The notes under the pieces were generated by a model that did not search any database, had not been told where the DNA came from, and worked only from the letters and a program-made list of their open reading frames with translations. From contig URMS01000016.1 of NCBI GenBank assembly GCA_900548975.1, positions 1-64,000 on the forward strand: a DNA stretch of 64,000 nt, written 5' to 3'. The DNA comes from an uncultured Porphyromonadaceae bacterium (GTDB lineage: Bacteria > Bacteroidota > Bacteroidia > Bacteroidales > Muribaculaceae). How positions within the stretch are numbered: the stretch's first letter is position 1; each line of letters starts with the position of its first letter. The translations under genes were made by a program, and so were the position numbers. Below, piece after piece: positions 24,447-34,641 of the stretch.

Positions 24447-26270
24447 ATGAAAATACCATTACGAAGCAGCATAAGCACACAGGGTCGCCGCATGGCAGGA
24501 GCCCGCGCGCTATGGCGTGCCAACGGCATGGCCGAAGAGCAGTTCGGCCGCCCGGTAATTGCCATCGTCAATTCATTCACCCAGTTCGTGCCGGGTCATG
24601 TACATCTGGCCCGGGCCGGCGAAATCGTAAAAAAAGCCGTAGAGGCAGCCGGCTGTTTCGCGGCCGAGTTCAATACCATCGCCATCGACGACGGCATAGC
24701 CATGGGCCACGAGGGAATGCTCTACTCGCTGCCTTCGCGCGAACTGATAGCCAACTCGGTCGAATATATGATCAAGGCACACTGCGCCGACGCAATGGTG
24801 TGCATATCAAACTGCGATAAAGTGACCCCGGGCATGCTTATGGCTGCCATGAGGCTCAATATACCGGCAATCTTCGTGTCGGGCGGCCCGATGGAGCCGG
24901 GATATGTCGACGAAGAAGCCGTAGACCTTGTGGATGTAATGGTGCGCGCTGCCGACGATGCCGTGAGCGACGAATCGCTTGCCGCGCTCGAACGCGGAGC
25001 CTGCCCTACCTGCGGCTCATGCTCCGGCATGTTCACCGCCAACTCCATGAACTGCCTCACCGAGGCGCTGGGCCTGTCGCTGCCGGGCAACGGCACCGTG
25101 CCCGCAACTCACATCAACCGCAAAGCTCTCTTCGAGGCTGCCGGGCGCCGTATAGTCGAACTCACCGAGGCATATTACGGCCGCGGCGACAACTCGGTCC
25201 TTCCGCACTCCATAGCCTCGCGCGCAGCCATGCTCAACGCCATGACCATGGACATAGCCATGGGAGGCTCTACCAATACCGTGCTCCACCTGCTGGCGGT
25301 AGCGGCCGAAGCGGGTACCGACTTCACCATGGCCGACATCGACGCTCTTTCGCGCCGCACACCGGTGCTGTGCAAGGTGGCGCCGAATTCCAGATACCAT
25401 ATCAACGACGTGAACCGCGCCGGAGGTGTAGCTTCCATAATGAAAGAACTCGCCGACGCGCACCTCATCGACACATCGCTGCAGCGCGCCGACGGTCTTA
25501 CCGTTGGTCAGTTCATAGAGCGCTATGCCATCGGCGGAAAAGAATACTCCGACTCGGCCGACGAACTGTGGAAAACTGCCCCCGGCCGTAAACGGACCAC
25601 CGAACTCGCTTCGCAAATGACCATGTATGCCGATGTCGACGCCGACCGAACCGCCGGATGTATACGCGACGCGGCCCACGCCTACCTCGCCGACGGTGGT
25701 CTCGCCGTGCTCTATGGCAATCTCGCCCCCGACGGCTGTGTGGTGAAAACAGCCGGTGTCGACCCCTCGGTACACCGCTTCACCGGCACTGCGCGCGTAT
25801 TCGTGTCGCAGGAAGAAGCCGTGGAAGGAATTCTCGACGGCACCGTCAAAGCCGGAGATGTGGTTGTTATATCCTACGAGGGCCCAAAAGGAGGACCCGG
25901 AATGCAGGAAATGCTCTATCCCACCTCTTATCTCAAATCGAAACACCTCGACAAGGCGTGTGCGCTAATAACCGACGGACGATTCTCCGGTGGCACATCG
26001 GGCCTTTCCATCGGCCATATCTCACCCGAAGCGGCCGCCGGAGGACTTATAGCGCTTGTTCACGACGGCGATATAATCGAAATCGATATACCCGCACGCA
26101 CCATAGACCTTAAAGTAGACGACGCCACCCTGGCCGACCGTCGGGCCGCAGAAGCCGCCTTCGGACAGCTTGCCTACACTCCTCGCCGACGTCAGCGCCA
26201 TGTGAGCCGCGCCTTGCAGGCATTTGCCTCCACAGCCGGCTCGGCCGATACCGGAGGTGTGAAATTGTGA
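24447..26270 (+). CDS. ilvD: Dihydroxy-acid dehydratase
   Basis: 607 residues from ATG 24447; the frame runs 21 codons further upstream into the promoter, so that start is rejected. It dehydrates 2,3-dihydroxy-isovalerate and 2,3-dihydroxy-3-methylvalerate to the keto acids that precede valine, leucine and isoleucine. Iron-sulfur cysteines appear in [10 protein letters not shown] and in [18 protein letters not shown]; the substrate and Mg site is in [13 protein letters not shown], and the C-terminal end shows [20 protein letters not shown]. First gene of the operon; ilvB starts at an overlapping GTG. Confidence 0.96.
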   Translation: MKIPLRSSISTQGRRMAGARALWRANGMAEEQFGRPVIAIVNSFTQFVPGHVHLARAGEIVKKAVEAAGCFAAEFNTIAIDDGIAMGHEGMLYSLPSRELIANSVEYMIKAHCADAMVCISNCDKVTPGMLMAAMRLNIPAIFVSGGPMEPGYVDEEAVDLVDVMVRAADDAVSDESLAALERGACPTCGSCSGMFTANSMNCLTEALGLSLPGNGTVPATHINRKALFEAAGRRIVELTEAYYGRGDNSVLPHSIASRAAMLNAMTMDIAMGGSTNTVLHLLAVAAEAGTDFTMADIDALSRRTPVLCKVAPNSRYHINDVNRAGGVASIMKELADAHLIDTSLQRADGLTVGQFIERYAIGGKEYSDSADELWKTAPGRKRTTELASQMTMYADVDADRTAGCIRDAAHAYLADGGLAVLYGNLAPDGCVVKTAGVDPSVHRFTGTARVFVSQEEAVEGILDGTVKAGDVVVISYEGPKGGPGMQEMLYPTSYLKSKHLDKACALITDGRFSGGTSGLSIGHISPEAAAGGLIALVHDGDIIEIDIPARTIDLKVDDATLADRRAAEAAFGQLAYTPRRRQRHVSRALQAFASTAGSADTGGVKL

Positions 26271-28042
26271 ATATACAGACTATGAAAGAACTTCAGGAAA
26301 TCTCTCCCGAAAATCCCGTAAGCGGTGCCGAAGCCCTGGTACGCGCTATTCTGGCCGAAGACACCGATACTGTATTCGGATATCCCGGCGGACAGATTCT
26401 GCCTGTATACGACGCTTTGTACGACTACACCGACCGCCTTCACCACATCCTGGTGCGCCACGAACAGGGTGCCATCCACGCCGCCCAGGGCTTCGCGAGG
26501 GCGACCGGGCGTGTAGGCGTGGTTATCGTCACCTCGGGCCCGGGCGCGGCCAATGTTGTCACCGGCCTCAGCGACGCCATGATGGATTCCACCCCTCTGG
26601 TGGTGATCACCGGTCAGGTCGGCGCCCAGTATCTTGGATCGGATGCCTTTCAGGAGACCGACGTTATCGGCATAACCCAGCCGATAACCAAATGGAGTCT
26701 GCAGGTGCGCCGCGCCGAAGACATAAACAATGCCGTGGCCCGCGCTTTCTTCATAGCGCGTAGCGGGCGCCCGGGACCTGTGGTACTCGATATCGCACGC
26801 GACGCCCAGACCGGCATCGTAGACCGCCCTTACCGCAAAATAAACTTCATCCGCAGCTACGACCCTGCTCCGCAGCTTCAGGCATCGCAGATCGAGGCTG
26901 CCGCTGACCTTATACGCAGCGCGCGTCGCCCCCTGCTTCTTGCCGGTCAGGGCATAGTGATATCGGGTGCGGAGAAAGCGCTTGTCCGGTTTGCCGAACA
27001 AGCGCAGGTACCCGTAGCATCGACATTGCTGGGCCTGTCGGCCATGCCGTCGGACCACCCTCTCTATAAAGGTATGCTCGGCATGCACGGCAACGTAGGA
27101 CCCAACTACAACACCAATCGTGCCGACGTAATAATAGGTGTCGGCATGCGCTTCGACGACCGCGTCACCGGTCTGGCCTCGGGCTACGCTCCCGACGCAA
27201 AGATAGTGCACATCGACATCGATGCTTCCGAATTCGACAAAGTGGTGGCAACCACAGTCGCCGTACATGCCGACGCCCGCGAAGCCCTCGAAGCACTGAC
27301 CATGGCCGTGGAAAGTCGCAGTAACGAAGACGGATGGCTCGAATCGTTCGACCGCTGCGCCGCCGTCGAAGACAATATAGTTCTTGAGGCCGAAATGCGC
27401 CGTAGCGGCGATGCGCCCATGACCATGGGCGAAGTCGTGGCCGCCATAAGCGAGGCCACCGGCAATGCCGCCATAGCCGTTACCGATGTGGGTCAGAACC
27501 AGATGATGGCATCCCGATATTTCCGCTTCACTCAGCCGCGCAGCTTCATCAGTTCGGGCGGTCTCGGCACCATGGGCTTCGGGCTGCCTGCCGCCATGGG
27601 TGCCAAAATAGGATGCCCCGGCCGTGAAGTGATATGTTTCACCGGCGACGGAGGGTTCCAGATGACCGTGCAGGAACTCGGTACCATCATGGAGTACAAG
27701 ATTGGAGTAAAGATAGTGGTGATGAACAACAATTTCCTTGGCAACGTGCGCCAGTGGCAGAATCTGTTCTACCATCGCCGCTTCTCGCAGACGCCCCTGC
27801 TCAATCCCGACTTCAGGATGCTTGCGGCGGCCTACGGCATACCCGCGCTCGACGTGCGCACACGCGCCGAACTGCCTGCCGCCATCGAGACCATGCTCCG
27901 GCACGACGGCGCCTTCCTGCTCAATGTCGATATCGACCCTACCGACATGGTATTCCCCATGACACCCGCAGGCAAGACCGTCGACACCATCATGCTCTCG
28001 CCCGATATCTGTTTCACCCCCGAAATGATCGATAAAAAATGA
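26267..28042 (+). CDS. ilvB: Acetolactate synthase, large (catalytic) subunit
   Basis: 591 residues. It joins two pyruvates, or pyruvate with 2-ketobutyrate, using thiamine diphosphate. The N-terminal domain holds the catalytic glutamate in [17 protein letters not shown], the middle domain binds FAD (about 210-350), and the C-terminal domain has the thiamine motif [16 protein letters not shown] with the terminal NNN. The start is GTG at 26267, overlapping the ilvD stop (GTGA); an ATG 15 bases further in is an alternative. The small subunit follows with a 4-bp overlap. Confidence 0.96.
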   Translation: MNIQTMKELQEISPENPVSGAEALVRAILAEDTDTVFGYPGGQILPVYDALYDYTDRLHHILVRHEQGAIHAAQGFARATGRVGVVIVTSGPGAANVVTGLSDAMMDSTPLVVITGQVGAQYLGSDAFQETDVIGITQPITKWSLQVRRAEDINNAVARAFFIARSGRPGPVVLDIARDAQTGIVDRPYRKINFIRSYDPAPQLQASQIEAAADLIRSARRPLLLAGQGIVISGAEKALVRFAEQAQVPVASTLLGLSAMPSDHPLYKGMLGMHGNVGPNYNTNRADVIIGVGMRFDDRVTGLASGYAPDAKIVHIDIDASEFDKVVATTVAVHADAREALEALTMAVESRSNEDGWLESFDRCAAVEDNIVLEAEMRRSGDAPMTMGEVVAAISEATGNAAIAVTDVGQNQMMASRYFRFTQPRSFISSGGLGTMGFGLPAAMGAKIGCPGREVICFTGDGGFQMTVQELGTIMEYKIGVKIVVMNNNFLGNVRQWQNLFYHRRFSQTPLLNPDFRMLAAAYGIPALDVRTRAELPAAIETMLRHDGAFLLNVDIDPTDMVFPMTPAGKTVDTIMLSPDICFTPEMIDKK

Positions 28043-28608
28043 GCCAGCCAGTACCGCGCCAATTATTCACCGTCACAGTATACTCCGAAAACTGCGTGGG
28101 ACTTCTCAATCAGGTTTCGGTCATTTTCACACGCCGTTGCCTCAACATCGAGGATGTATCGGCCAGTGTATCGTCGGTCCCCGACATCCACAAGCTCACC
28201 CTCACCACATGGTCCGACCGCCCGACGATGGAAAAGGTTGTGAAGCAGATCGAAAAGCGCATCGACGTAATCCGGGTATTCCTCTACACCGACGACGACA
28301 TACTCTATCAGGAAATCGCCCTCTATAAAGTATCGACCCCGCGCCTGCTCGAGGAGCAGGATCTCGAGAATATTATCCGCCATCACAGTGCCCGCATACT
28401 CGAAATGACTCCCGACTATACCGTTATCGAGAAAACCGGACATCCATGGGAGACAGAGGCTCTGTTCGACCGTCTGCGGCGCTACGACATCAAGCAGTTC
28501 GTGCGCAGCGGCCGCGTGTGCGTCACCAAATCGCCCGTCGAATATGTCGACATGTTTCTCGAAGCTCAAAACCGACGACAAAATGGCAATAACGAATTAT
28601 CCGACTGA
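28039..28608 (+). CDS. ilvN: Acetolactate synthase, small (regulatory) subunit
   Basis: 189 residues with an N-terminal ACT domain (about 8-80; FTVTVYSENCVGLLNQVSVI, NIEDVSASVSS) that in this family binds valine and mediates feedback inhibition. A second, C-terminal domain activates the catalytic subunit (about 95-175; ARILEMTPDYTVIEKTG). It overlaps ilvB by 4 bp and its end overlaps the thioesterase gene by 26 bp, so stoichiometric coupled translation is likely. Confidence 0.95.
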   Translation: MSQPVPRQLFTVTVYSENCVGLLNQVSVIFTRRCLNIEDVSASVSSVPDIHKLTLTTWSDRPTMEKVVKQIEKRIDVIRVFLYTDDDILYQEIALYKVSTPRLLEEQDLENIIRHHSARILEMTPDYTVIEKTGHPWETEALFDRLRRYDIKQFVRSGRVCVTKSPVEYVDMFLEAQNRRQNGNNELSD

Positions 28609-29335
28609 ATACAACCACTCCTATATACTCACCGCCGGCGAAAGCAACGCCTGCGGCCGTATGCCTCTCACACTCGTCACCGAAAGAGTGATCGAAGTAT
28701 CTACCGAACATGCCAATGCTCTCGGCATAGGCTATGCCGCACTCATCACCAAAAACATGGGCTGGGTACTGAGCCGACTCAGTATCGAGATGTACCGATA
28801 TCCGGAAATAAACGACCATTATACCATCACAACCTGGATCGAGACGTACAACCGCCACTTCAGCGAGCGAAATCTGGTAATGACAGCTCCCGACGGCTCG
28901 GTTTTCGGCTACATGCGCACAGTATGGGTGGCCATGGATTTCGCTTCGCGCACCATAGCCGACCTCACATCCTTCGAAAAAGACGCTTTTCCCACCGCCG
29001 ACCTCGAATGTCCTATCGCACCGACTCCGCGCATGGCGCCGCTCGGTGCCGATGCCGTGGAGGAAGCATACACTTTCCGCTACTGCGACATCGACTTCAA
29101 CCGGCATGTCAACACCGTGCGCTACCTCGCCCTTATACTGAACCACTGGTCGCTCGACCACTACGACCGCCACACCGTCGGCCGTCTCGATCTGATGTTC
29201 CGTAAAGAGTGCCATTTCGGCGAAGAGGTACTTCTGCGCACCGAGAACAGCGACGAGAGCCACAGCGCCTGCGAAATTGTGCGCAACGGCGAGCGTCTCA
29301 TCGACGCCCGTATAAAATGGAATAAAATCAACTAA
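28583..29335 (+). CDS. Acyl-ACP thioesterase
   Basis: 250 residues from ATG 28583, the usual size of bacterial acyl-acyl carrier protein thioesterases (FatA/FatB-like). It has two hotdog halves (about 1-130 and 145-250): the first with the ALGIGYAALITKNMGWVLSR helix and VMTAPDGSVFGYMRTVWVAMD, the second with DIDFNRHVNTVRYLA, containing the conserved Asn and His. It would release fatty acids from ACP. In the ilv operon it sits between ilvN and ilvC, overlapping ilvN by 26 bp. A likely reason is linkage of branched-chain keto acids to branched fatty acid synthesis, but this is inference. Confidence 0.9.
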   Translation: MAITNYPTEYNHSYILTAGESNACGRMPLTLVTERVIEVSTEHANALGIGYAALITKNMGWVLSRLSIEMYRYPEINDHYTITTWIETYNRHFSERNLVMTAPDGSVFGYMRTVWVAMDFASRTIADLTSFEKDAFPTADLECPIAPTPRMAPLGADAVEEAYTFRYCDIDFNRHVNTVRYLALILNHWSLDHYDRHTVGRLDLMFRKECHFGEEVLLRTENSDESHSACEIVRNGERLIDARIKWNKIN

Positions 29336-29347
29336 CAACATACTACT

Positions 29348-30391
29348 ATGGCAAAAATGAACTTCGGCGGCGTTGAAGAAACCGTCGTAACCCGCGAAGA
29401 ATTTACTCTCGACAAAGCCCGCGAAGTACTCGCCGGCGAAACCATCGCCGTTCTCGGATACGGAGTACAGGGCCCCGGCCAGAGCCTCAATCTGCGCGAC
29501 AACGGATTCAATGTTATCATCGGCCAGCGTCCGGGCAAGACCTACGACAAAGCCGTAGCCGACGGATGGGTGCCGGGCGAAACACTCTTCAGCATCGAAG
29601 AGGCCGCAAAACGCGGCACAATAGTAATGTGCCTTCTTTCCGATGCCGCCGTACTGAGCCAGTGGCCCACTATCAAAGCCGGACTCAAGGCCGGCGACGC
29701 ACTTTACTTCTCGCACGGTTTCGCCATCACATGGCCCGACCGCACAGGTGTGGTGCCTCCGGCCGATGTCGACGTCATAATGGTAGCTCCCAAAGGCTCC
29801 GGCACGACCGTGCGCAGTCTTTTCCTCGAAGGCCGGGGCATCAATGCCTCCTTCGCCGTTGAGCAGGATTATACCGGCCGCGCACTCGAACGCACAATTG
29901 CACTCGGCATAGGCATAGGCTCGGGCTATCTGTTCGAAACTACATTCAAGCGCGAGGCGACCAGCGATCTCACCGGCGAACGCGGCGCGCTCATGGGTGC
30001 CATACAGGGACTGTTTGCCGCCCAGTACGAAGTTCTCCGCGAACATGGCCACACTCCCTCCGAGGCCTTCAACGAAACCGTCGAAGAACTCACCCAGTCG
30101 CTCATGCCCCTCTTTGCCGCCAAAGGCATGGACTGGATGTATGCCAACTGCTCGACCACCGCACAGCGCGGAGCACTCGACTGGATGACACCTTTCCACG
30201 ACGCCATCAAACCGGTGATGGAACGCCTGTACAACAGCGTTGCCGACGGTGTCGAGGCACAGATAGCCATCGACGCCAATTCCAAGCCCGACTACCGCAC
30301 CGGCCTCGAGGAAGAGTTGCGGCAGATGCGCGAAAGCGAACTGTGGCGCACAGCCGAAACCGTGCGCAAACTCCGTCCCGAAGGGTGCTGA
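29348..30391 (+). CDS. ilvC: Ketol-acid reductoisomerase
   Basis: 347 residues (class I size). It isomerises and reduces acetolactate or acetohydroxybutyrate with NAD(P)H. The N-terminal Rossmann motif reads VLGYGVQGPGQSLNLRDNG and the loop that decides cofactor preference follows it (IGQRPGKTYDKAV). The knotted C-terminal domain carries the magnesium ligands in FETTFKREATSDLTGERG and later LMPLFAAKGMDWMYANCS. It ends the ilv operon 12 bp after the thioesterase. The NADPH/NADH preference cannot be settled by eye. Confidence 0.95.
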   Translation: MAKMNFGGVEETVVTREEFTLDKAREVLAGETIAVLGYGVQGPGQSLNLRDNGFNVIIGQRPGKTYDKAVADGWVPGETLFSIEEAAKRGTIVMCLLSDAAVLSQWPTIKAGLKAGDALYFSHGFAITWPDRTGVVPPADVDVIMVAPKGSGTTVRSLFLEGRGINASFAVEQDYTGRALERTIALGIGIGSGYLFETTFKREATSDLTGERGALMGAIQGLFAAQYEVLREHGHTPSEAFNETVEELTQSLMPLFAAKGMDWMYANCSTTAQRGALDWMTPFHDAIKPVMERLYNSVADGVEAQIAIDANSKPDYRTGLEEELRQMRESELWRTAETVRKLRPEGC

Positions 30392-30423
30392 CAAAGCCCC
30401 GCACCACACAATAGCGCAGTTCT

Positions 30424-30455
30424 TTTGCCGTTATAAAAATATGTACGTATTTTTG
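30424..30455 (+). promoter_or_regulatory. Promoter of the porQ operon
   Basis: TTTG at 30424-30427, a 20-bp spacer and TATTTTTG at 30448-30455. The -7 box lies inside the frame upstream of ATG 30465, which fixes that ATG as the porQ start and implies a very short leader. Confidence 0.75.
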
Positions 30456-30464
30456 CACTCGCAA

Positions 30465-31499
30465 ATGAGGACTGTCGCCAGAATACTCCGTCATACCATG
30501 CCGGCCCTGCTGATAGCGGGGTCGGCATGGAGCATGTCGGCACAGGACGGAAGCACAGCCTATAACTTTCTCAATGTCACCTCTTCGGCCAAGATTTACG
30601 GCCTTGGCGGCATGAACATATCGCTCGTCGACGATGACATAACCGTAACCGAGCAGAACCCCGCTCTGCTCGGCGCCGAAATGAGCAATATGGTAGCTCT
30701 CAACTACATGCACTATCTCGGCGGCTCCAATTTCGCAGGGCTGCGCTACGGTCATTCGGCCGGCGAACATGGAGCATGGAGCGCATCGGTGCGATATTTC
30801 GGTTATGGCTCAATGAAGGAAGCGCTCCCCGACGGCAGCATCATAGGCAGCTTCTCGCCCAAAGACGCTGCTTTCGGAGCTGCCTATGCCCATGATTTCA
30901 CCGACCGTCTGCGTGGCGGCATTGCCATCAACGGCCTCTACAGCGCATACTCCGACTACACGGCATTCGCCATATCCACCGACCTGGGTATCAACTACTA
31001 CGACCAGGAACGCGACCTTTCGCTGTCGGCGGTGCTCGCCAATATGGGCGGACAGCTCAAGCGATTCAACGAAAGCTACGACCGTCTGCCCTTCGACGTC
31101 CGTCTGGGCTGGAGCCAGTCGTTCGGCACATTTCCCATACGCTTCTCCATCACCGCATGGAATCTCACCAAGTGGAAACTGCCCTACTACGAAACCGGCG
31201 ACGGCAGCAACGACTCGACACCTGTAATCAAAGAAAGCTTCGGCTCCAATCTTTTCCGTCACCTCATATTCGGCGCGGATCTTATATCAAGTCCCAACTA
31301 CTATGTGGCACTGGGATACAACTACAAAATGCGCACCGACATGAGCACCTACTCCCGCAATTTTCTTTCAGGTTTTTCGCTTGGTGCCGGTCTGAAACTA
31401 AGAAGCGTAGGCATTGGCATAGCACTGGCGCAGCCTCATACCGGAGGCACTACGTTTATGTTCAATCTATCATTGAATATCAATGAATTACTCAACTAA
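30465..31499 (+). CDS. porQ: Type IX secretion outer-membrane protein PorQ
   Basis: 344 residues from ATG 30465: signal peptide (PALLIAGSAWSMSAQD, cleaved near SAQ), then a FadL-like beta barrel with the PorV/PorQ start (NVTSSAKIYGLGGMNISLVD) and NPALLG. The first strands contain ITVTEQNPALLGAEMS. In Porphyromonas PorQ belongs to the PorU-PorV-PorQ-PorZ complex that attaches type IX cargo to the cell surface. The gene is followed by cmk (17-bp overlap) and ispH, an order known from memory in other Bacteroidales. The window also holds porT and a probable cargo (50221-52704). Confidence 0.9.
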   Translation: MRTVARILRHTMPALLIAGSAWSMSAQDGSTAYNFLNVTSSAKIYGLGGMNISLVDDDITVTEQNPALLGAEMSNMVALNYMHYLGGSNFAGLRYGHSAGEHGAWSASVRYFGYGSMKEALPDGSIIGSFSPKDAAFGAAYAHDFTDRLRGGIAINGLYSAYSDYTAFAISTDLGINYYDQERDLSLSAVLANMGGQLKRFNESYDRLPFDVRLGWSQSFGTFPIRFSITAWNLTKWKLPYYETGDGSNDSTPVIKESFGSNLFRHLIFGADLISSPNYYVALGYNYKMRTDMSTYSRNFLSGFSLGAGLKLRSVGIGIALAQPHTGGTTFMFNLSLNINELLN

Positions 31500-32187
31500 C
31501 CCCAAACGCATCATCATAGCTCTCGACGGCTACTCGTCGTCGGGCAAAAGCACTATGGCACGCCGTCTGGCGGCCGAAATAGGTTACCGCTACATCGACT
31601 CGGGCGCAATGTACCGCGCCGTAACACTCTACGCCCTCGACCATGGAATGATCGACGCCCAGGGCAGCCCCGACAGCGCCGCCATCATTGCCGCGCTCCC
31701 CGATATCGCCATCGACTTTGCCGTGCAGCCCGACGGCACACAGCGCACTACCCTCAACGGTGTCGATGTCGAAGACGAAATACGCCGTCTCAGGGTTTCA
31801 GAGGCCGTGTCGCCTGTATCGGCCATTCCCGAAGTACGCCATGCCCTTGTAGCGAAGCAGCAGGCCCTCGGTGCAGGAAAAGGAATCGTTATGGACGGCC
31901 GCGACATCGGCACGGTGGTATTCCCCGATGCCGAGTTGAAAATTTTCGTCGACGCCTCAGCCGAGACAAGGGCTATGCGCCGGTTCAGAGAAATGACAGA
32001 AAAAGGCGCTCAGGTAAGCTATGAGGACGTTCTGGCCAACGTGGTACACCGCGACAAGATAGACACAACCCGTGCCGAAAGCCCTCTGCGGCGTGCCGAC
32101 GATGCCATTTCGCTCGATAACTCCGAAATGACCCTCGAACAGCAGCACAACTGGCTTCTCGAACAGTATAAGCGCGCTATACAATGA
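31483..32187 (+). CDS. cmk: Cytidylate kinase
   Basis: 234 residues; phosphorylates CMP and dCMP with ATP. The P-loop GYSSSGKST is at about residues 16-24, preceded by RIIIALD. The substrate-binding stretch YRYIDSGAMYRAVTLYA, the DGRDIGTVVFPDAELK motif and the lid (FREMTEKGAQVSYEDVL) all follow the family order. It overlaps porQ by 17 bp and ispH by 4 bp. Confidence 0.95.
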   Translation: MNYSTNPKRIIIALDGYSSSGKSTMARRLAAEIGYRYIDSGAMYRAVTLYALDHGMIDAQGSPDSAAIIAALPDIAIDFAVQPDGTQRTTLNGVDVEDEIRRLRVSEAVSPVSAIPEVRHALVAKQQALGAGKGIVMDGRDIGTVVFPDAELKIFVDASAETRAMRRFREMTEKGAQVSYEDVLANVVHRDKIDTTRAESPLRRADDAISLDNSEMTLEQQHNWLLEQYKRAIQ

Positions 32188-33053
32188 CATCGATAGAAAT
32201 CGACAGCGAATCGGGTTTCTGCTTCGGTGTGGTAACGGCTATCCGGAAAGCCGAAGAAGAACTCGCCGAAAGCGGTACCATCTATTGTCTCGGCGACATC
32301 GTGCACAATTCCGGCGAAGTGGAGCGCCTCAAGGCAAAAGGCCTCGTCACCATCACTCATGCCGACCTTGCAAAGCTGCGCGGAGTGAAAGTGCTGCTGC
32401 GCGCTCACGGCGAACCGCCCGAAACATACCGCACAGCGCGTGAACGCGATATCGAAGTCATAGATGCCACCTGCCCGGTGGTGCTCCGCCTACAGCAACG
32501 CATAAAAGAGCTGTACAACAGCACCGGCGAGGCAGAGCGGCCACAGATAGTAATATACGGCAAACTCGGCCATGCCGAAGTCAACGGCCTTGTCGGGCAG
32601 ACCGAGGGGAACGCCATAGTTGTCGAAGACCCCGACGGACTGGCGCAAGTCGATTTCAGCCGTCCGGTGGCGCTCTACTCTCAGACTACCAAGTCGCTCG
32701 AAGGCTTTCGCTCGATCATAACCGAAATCGAACGCCGCATGAAGCCCGGCGTCAGCTTCCGCTACTTCGACACCATATGCAGGCAGGTATCGAACCGCGT
32801 TGACAAACTGCGCGAATTCGCCCGCAACAAAGACGTGGTCCTCTTCGTGGCCGGGGCCAAAAGCAGCAACGGCAAGATACTTTTCAGCCATTGCCTTGCC
32901 GAGAATCCGCGCACATATCTTGTTGCCGACGAAAACGATCTTAAACCCGAGTGGTTCAACGGTGCTTCGACTGTAGGCATCTGCGGTGCCACATCGACTC
33001 CCCGCTGGCTTATGGAGCAGGTACGCGAAGCTCTCGATAAGATGCTCTCATGA
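32184..33053 (+). CDS. ispH: 4-hydroxy-3-methylbut-2-enyl diphosphate reductase
   Basis: 289 residues. It catalyses the last step of the MEP isoprenoid pathway, giving IPP and DMAPP. The iron-sulfur cysteines lie in SGFCFGVVTA, DATCPVVLR and FDTICRQVSN. The catalytic glutamate is in the GQTEGNAIVV/HNSGEVERL regions, and GICGATSTPRWL ends the protein. The start overlaps the cmk stop in ATGA. Normal length for the family. Confidence 0.95.
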   Translation: MTSIEIDSESGFCFGVVTAIRKAEEELAESGTIYCLGDIVHNSGEVERLKAKGLVTITHADLAKLRGVKVLLRAHGEPPETYRTARERDIEVIDATCPVVLRLQQRIKELYNSTGEAERPQIVIYGKLGHAEVNGLVGQTEGNAIVVEDPDGLAQVDFSRPVALYSQTTKSLEGFRSIITEIERRMKPGVSFRYFDTICRQVSNRVDKLREFARNKDVVLFVAGAKSSNGKILFSHCLAENPRTYLVADENDLKPEWFNGASTVGICGATSTPRWLMEQVREALDKMLS

Positions 33054-33544
33054 GAAATTTCATTGCCGTAGACGTAGAGACAGCCAATGAAAATCCGTCG
33101 AGTATCTGTGCTATCGGTGCCGTAAAAGTGCGCGACGGCGTAATCGTCGACAAACGCTACTCACTTGTATGCCCCGAGCCGAACTACTACAAATATTTCT
33201 GCACACGTGTCCACGGACTCACCGACGACGATACATGGAATGCCCCGTCGTTCGGATCGCTGTGGTCCGACTGGCTCGACTGGCTTGAGGACATGCCTCT
33301 GGTAGCTCACAACGCACCCTTCGACAGCAAGTGCATACGCAGCGCATGCCGCATCTATGGTCTTGACGAACCTGAGGTTTTCTTCGACACTCTCGCCGAG
33401 GCACGTCGTACCATTCCACACAGCATGTGCCCATCGAAATCGCTCGACAGTCTATGCGAATTCTTCGGAATACCGCTCGAACATCATCACAACGCTCTCG
33501 ACGATGCTCTTGCAGCCGCAAAACTGGGCATAATATTACTTTGA
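33050..33544 (+). CDS. DEDDh 3'-5' exonuclease (DnaQ-like)
   Basis: 164 residues with the exonuclease I motif VDVETANENPSSICAIGAV, the second acidic motif in LVAHNAPFDSKCIRSA and the last HHHNALDDALAAAKL, forming a complete DEDDh site. Proteins of this short type act as proofreading-like or RNase T-like exonucleases and, in Bacteroidetes, are often listed as Pol III epsilon-like. A true replicative role is not implied. The start overlaps ispH by 4 bp. Confidence 0.9.
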   Translation: MRNFIAVDVETANENPSSICAIGAVKVRDGVIVDKRYSLVCPEPNYYKYFCTRVHGLTDDDTWNAPSFGSLWSDWLDWLEDMPLVAHNAPFDSKCIRSACRIYGLDEPEVFFDTLAEARRTIPHSMCPSKSLDSLCEFFGIPLEHHHNALDDALAAAKLGIILL

Positions 33545-33556
33545 CAATCTATTGAA

Positions 33557-33835
33557 ATGAGAATAACCAGATTATTACTTATCAGCTCATTAGCAACCCT
33601 TGCTTCATGCTCCGAAAATAGCGGCGACGCTACCGTCGCCGAGCTTAAAGCGGCACGCGAAGCAGGCCGAAAACAGGCACAGATTGTCGTGAACCTACCT
33701 AAAAACTCAATGGAACGTGAGAAAGCAATCTTCCAGATACGCGCACGCGAGACGCGCCTGCGAGACGCAGGCTTCGAATCGTGCGCCGACGCCTATATAG
33801 AGGCCGCGGCCGAGGTATTAGGCTACGACAAATAA
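33557..33835 (+). CDS. Small hypothetical lipoprotein
   Basis: 92 residues with a lipoprotein signal (LLLISSLATLASC, cysteine 18) and a helical charged mature part (AELKAAREAGRKQAQIVVNL, then MEREKAIFQIRARETRLRDAG). Family not recognised. It is the last gene of the porQ transcript, 12 bp after the exonuclease. Its end overlaps the end of the convergent nitroreductase gene by 13 bp. Confidence 0.75.
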   Translation: MRITRLLLISSLATLASCSENSGDATVAELKAAREAGRKQAQIVVNLPKNSMEREKAIFQIRARETRLRDAGFESCADAYIEAAAEVLGYDK

Positions 33836-34608
33836 CTGATCAGATAGCGCAGGCCCTCACATTCAGGCACACCCGAAACCGCTTTATAACATCCGATTAC
33901 ACCTTCCGACCTCAACACTTCATTGAAGTGTGAAAGGCCGATGCCGCAATCAAGAATATTTATATCCGATTTCTGTTTGCAATAGAAGTGAACGCTATTG
34001 CCGCACACCAGTGCTCGCCACGGCTGTGAATTGACCGACGACGGAGCCGGCCGCAGCATATCGAGAGCTTTACCAAATCGGCTTTCGATTGATAAAGGCG
34101 TAGAGAAATCATTTTCGAAAAATAAGGAATCGAAAGCGCGTCGGTGCCGGCTTCCCAAAGCAATACGCGTGAATCGTTCGCGCAAGCGGCCCGAAGAGGC
34201 CGGATATCCTACTGCTATAATGGCTATTAAGCGCCTGTTCCCTGCCTGCGGCAGCACATCGAAATCGGAATGGCGGAAAGTGCCCGACAACCAGCAGGTG
34301 CCGAGTCCTGCGGCTGTACACCGAAGCACAAGCTCTTCGCCCTTAAATCCGGCCGCCATAAGCGAATAGACATCGTCGTCGGCCGAAACAAGGAAATAAG
34401 ACGAAGCGCCCGATATTGTTCCGTAAGTGCCGGGGCGTTGCGGCCCTTGCAGATCGAAACGTCTCAGATCTACAGCGGAGTTGCCTTCGAAAGGAGCCAC
34501 GACACGGGCACAATATTCCTTAAGACTGTTAAAATCCTTGTCCCGTAAAAATTCGGGAACGAAAGTCCGGACCGAATGCCGCGATTTAATAGTCTCAATA
34601 ACATCCAT
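33823..34608 (-). CDS. Nitroreductase-family protein (putative TM-type nitroreductase)
   Basis: 261 residues. The N-terminal half has the nitroreductase start MDVIETIKSRHSVRTF, with the FMN-contacting RHSVR segment, and GLGTCWLSGTF. The second half repeats part of the fold (PAPSSVNSQPWRALVCGNSV, ILDCGIGLSHF). This tandem arrangement is that of the TM1586-type nitroreductases. A flavin is expected; the electron acceptor is unknown. It is transcribed toward the porQ operon and overlaps the last gene by 13 bp. Confidence 0.85.
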   Translation of the reverse strand: MDVIETIKSRHSVRTFVPEFLRDKDFNSLKEYCARVVAPFEGNSAVDLRRFDLQGPQRPGTYGTISGASSYFLVSADDDVYSLMAAGFKGEELVLRCTAAGLGTCWLSGTFRHSDFDVLPQAGNRRLIAIIAVGYPASSGRLRERFTRIALGSRHRRAFDSLFFENDFSTPLSIESRFGKALDMLRPAPSSVNSQPWRALVCGNSVHFYCKQKSDINILDCGIGLSHFNEVLRSEGVIGCYKAVSGVPECEGLRYLISYLS

Positions 34609-34641
34609 AGAATCAATAACGTATCTGATAATTATAAAAAT

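Noticed and set aside
26192..27904. 570-residue frame antisense to ilvB
   Set aside because: Shadow of a certain gene; no domain, promoter or start context.
28523..30409. 628-residue open frame antisense to the thioesterase and ilvC genes
   Set aside because: It mirrors well-identified genes and its product is a low-information string rich in H, G, V and A; a codon-bias shadow.
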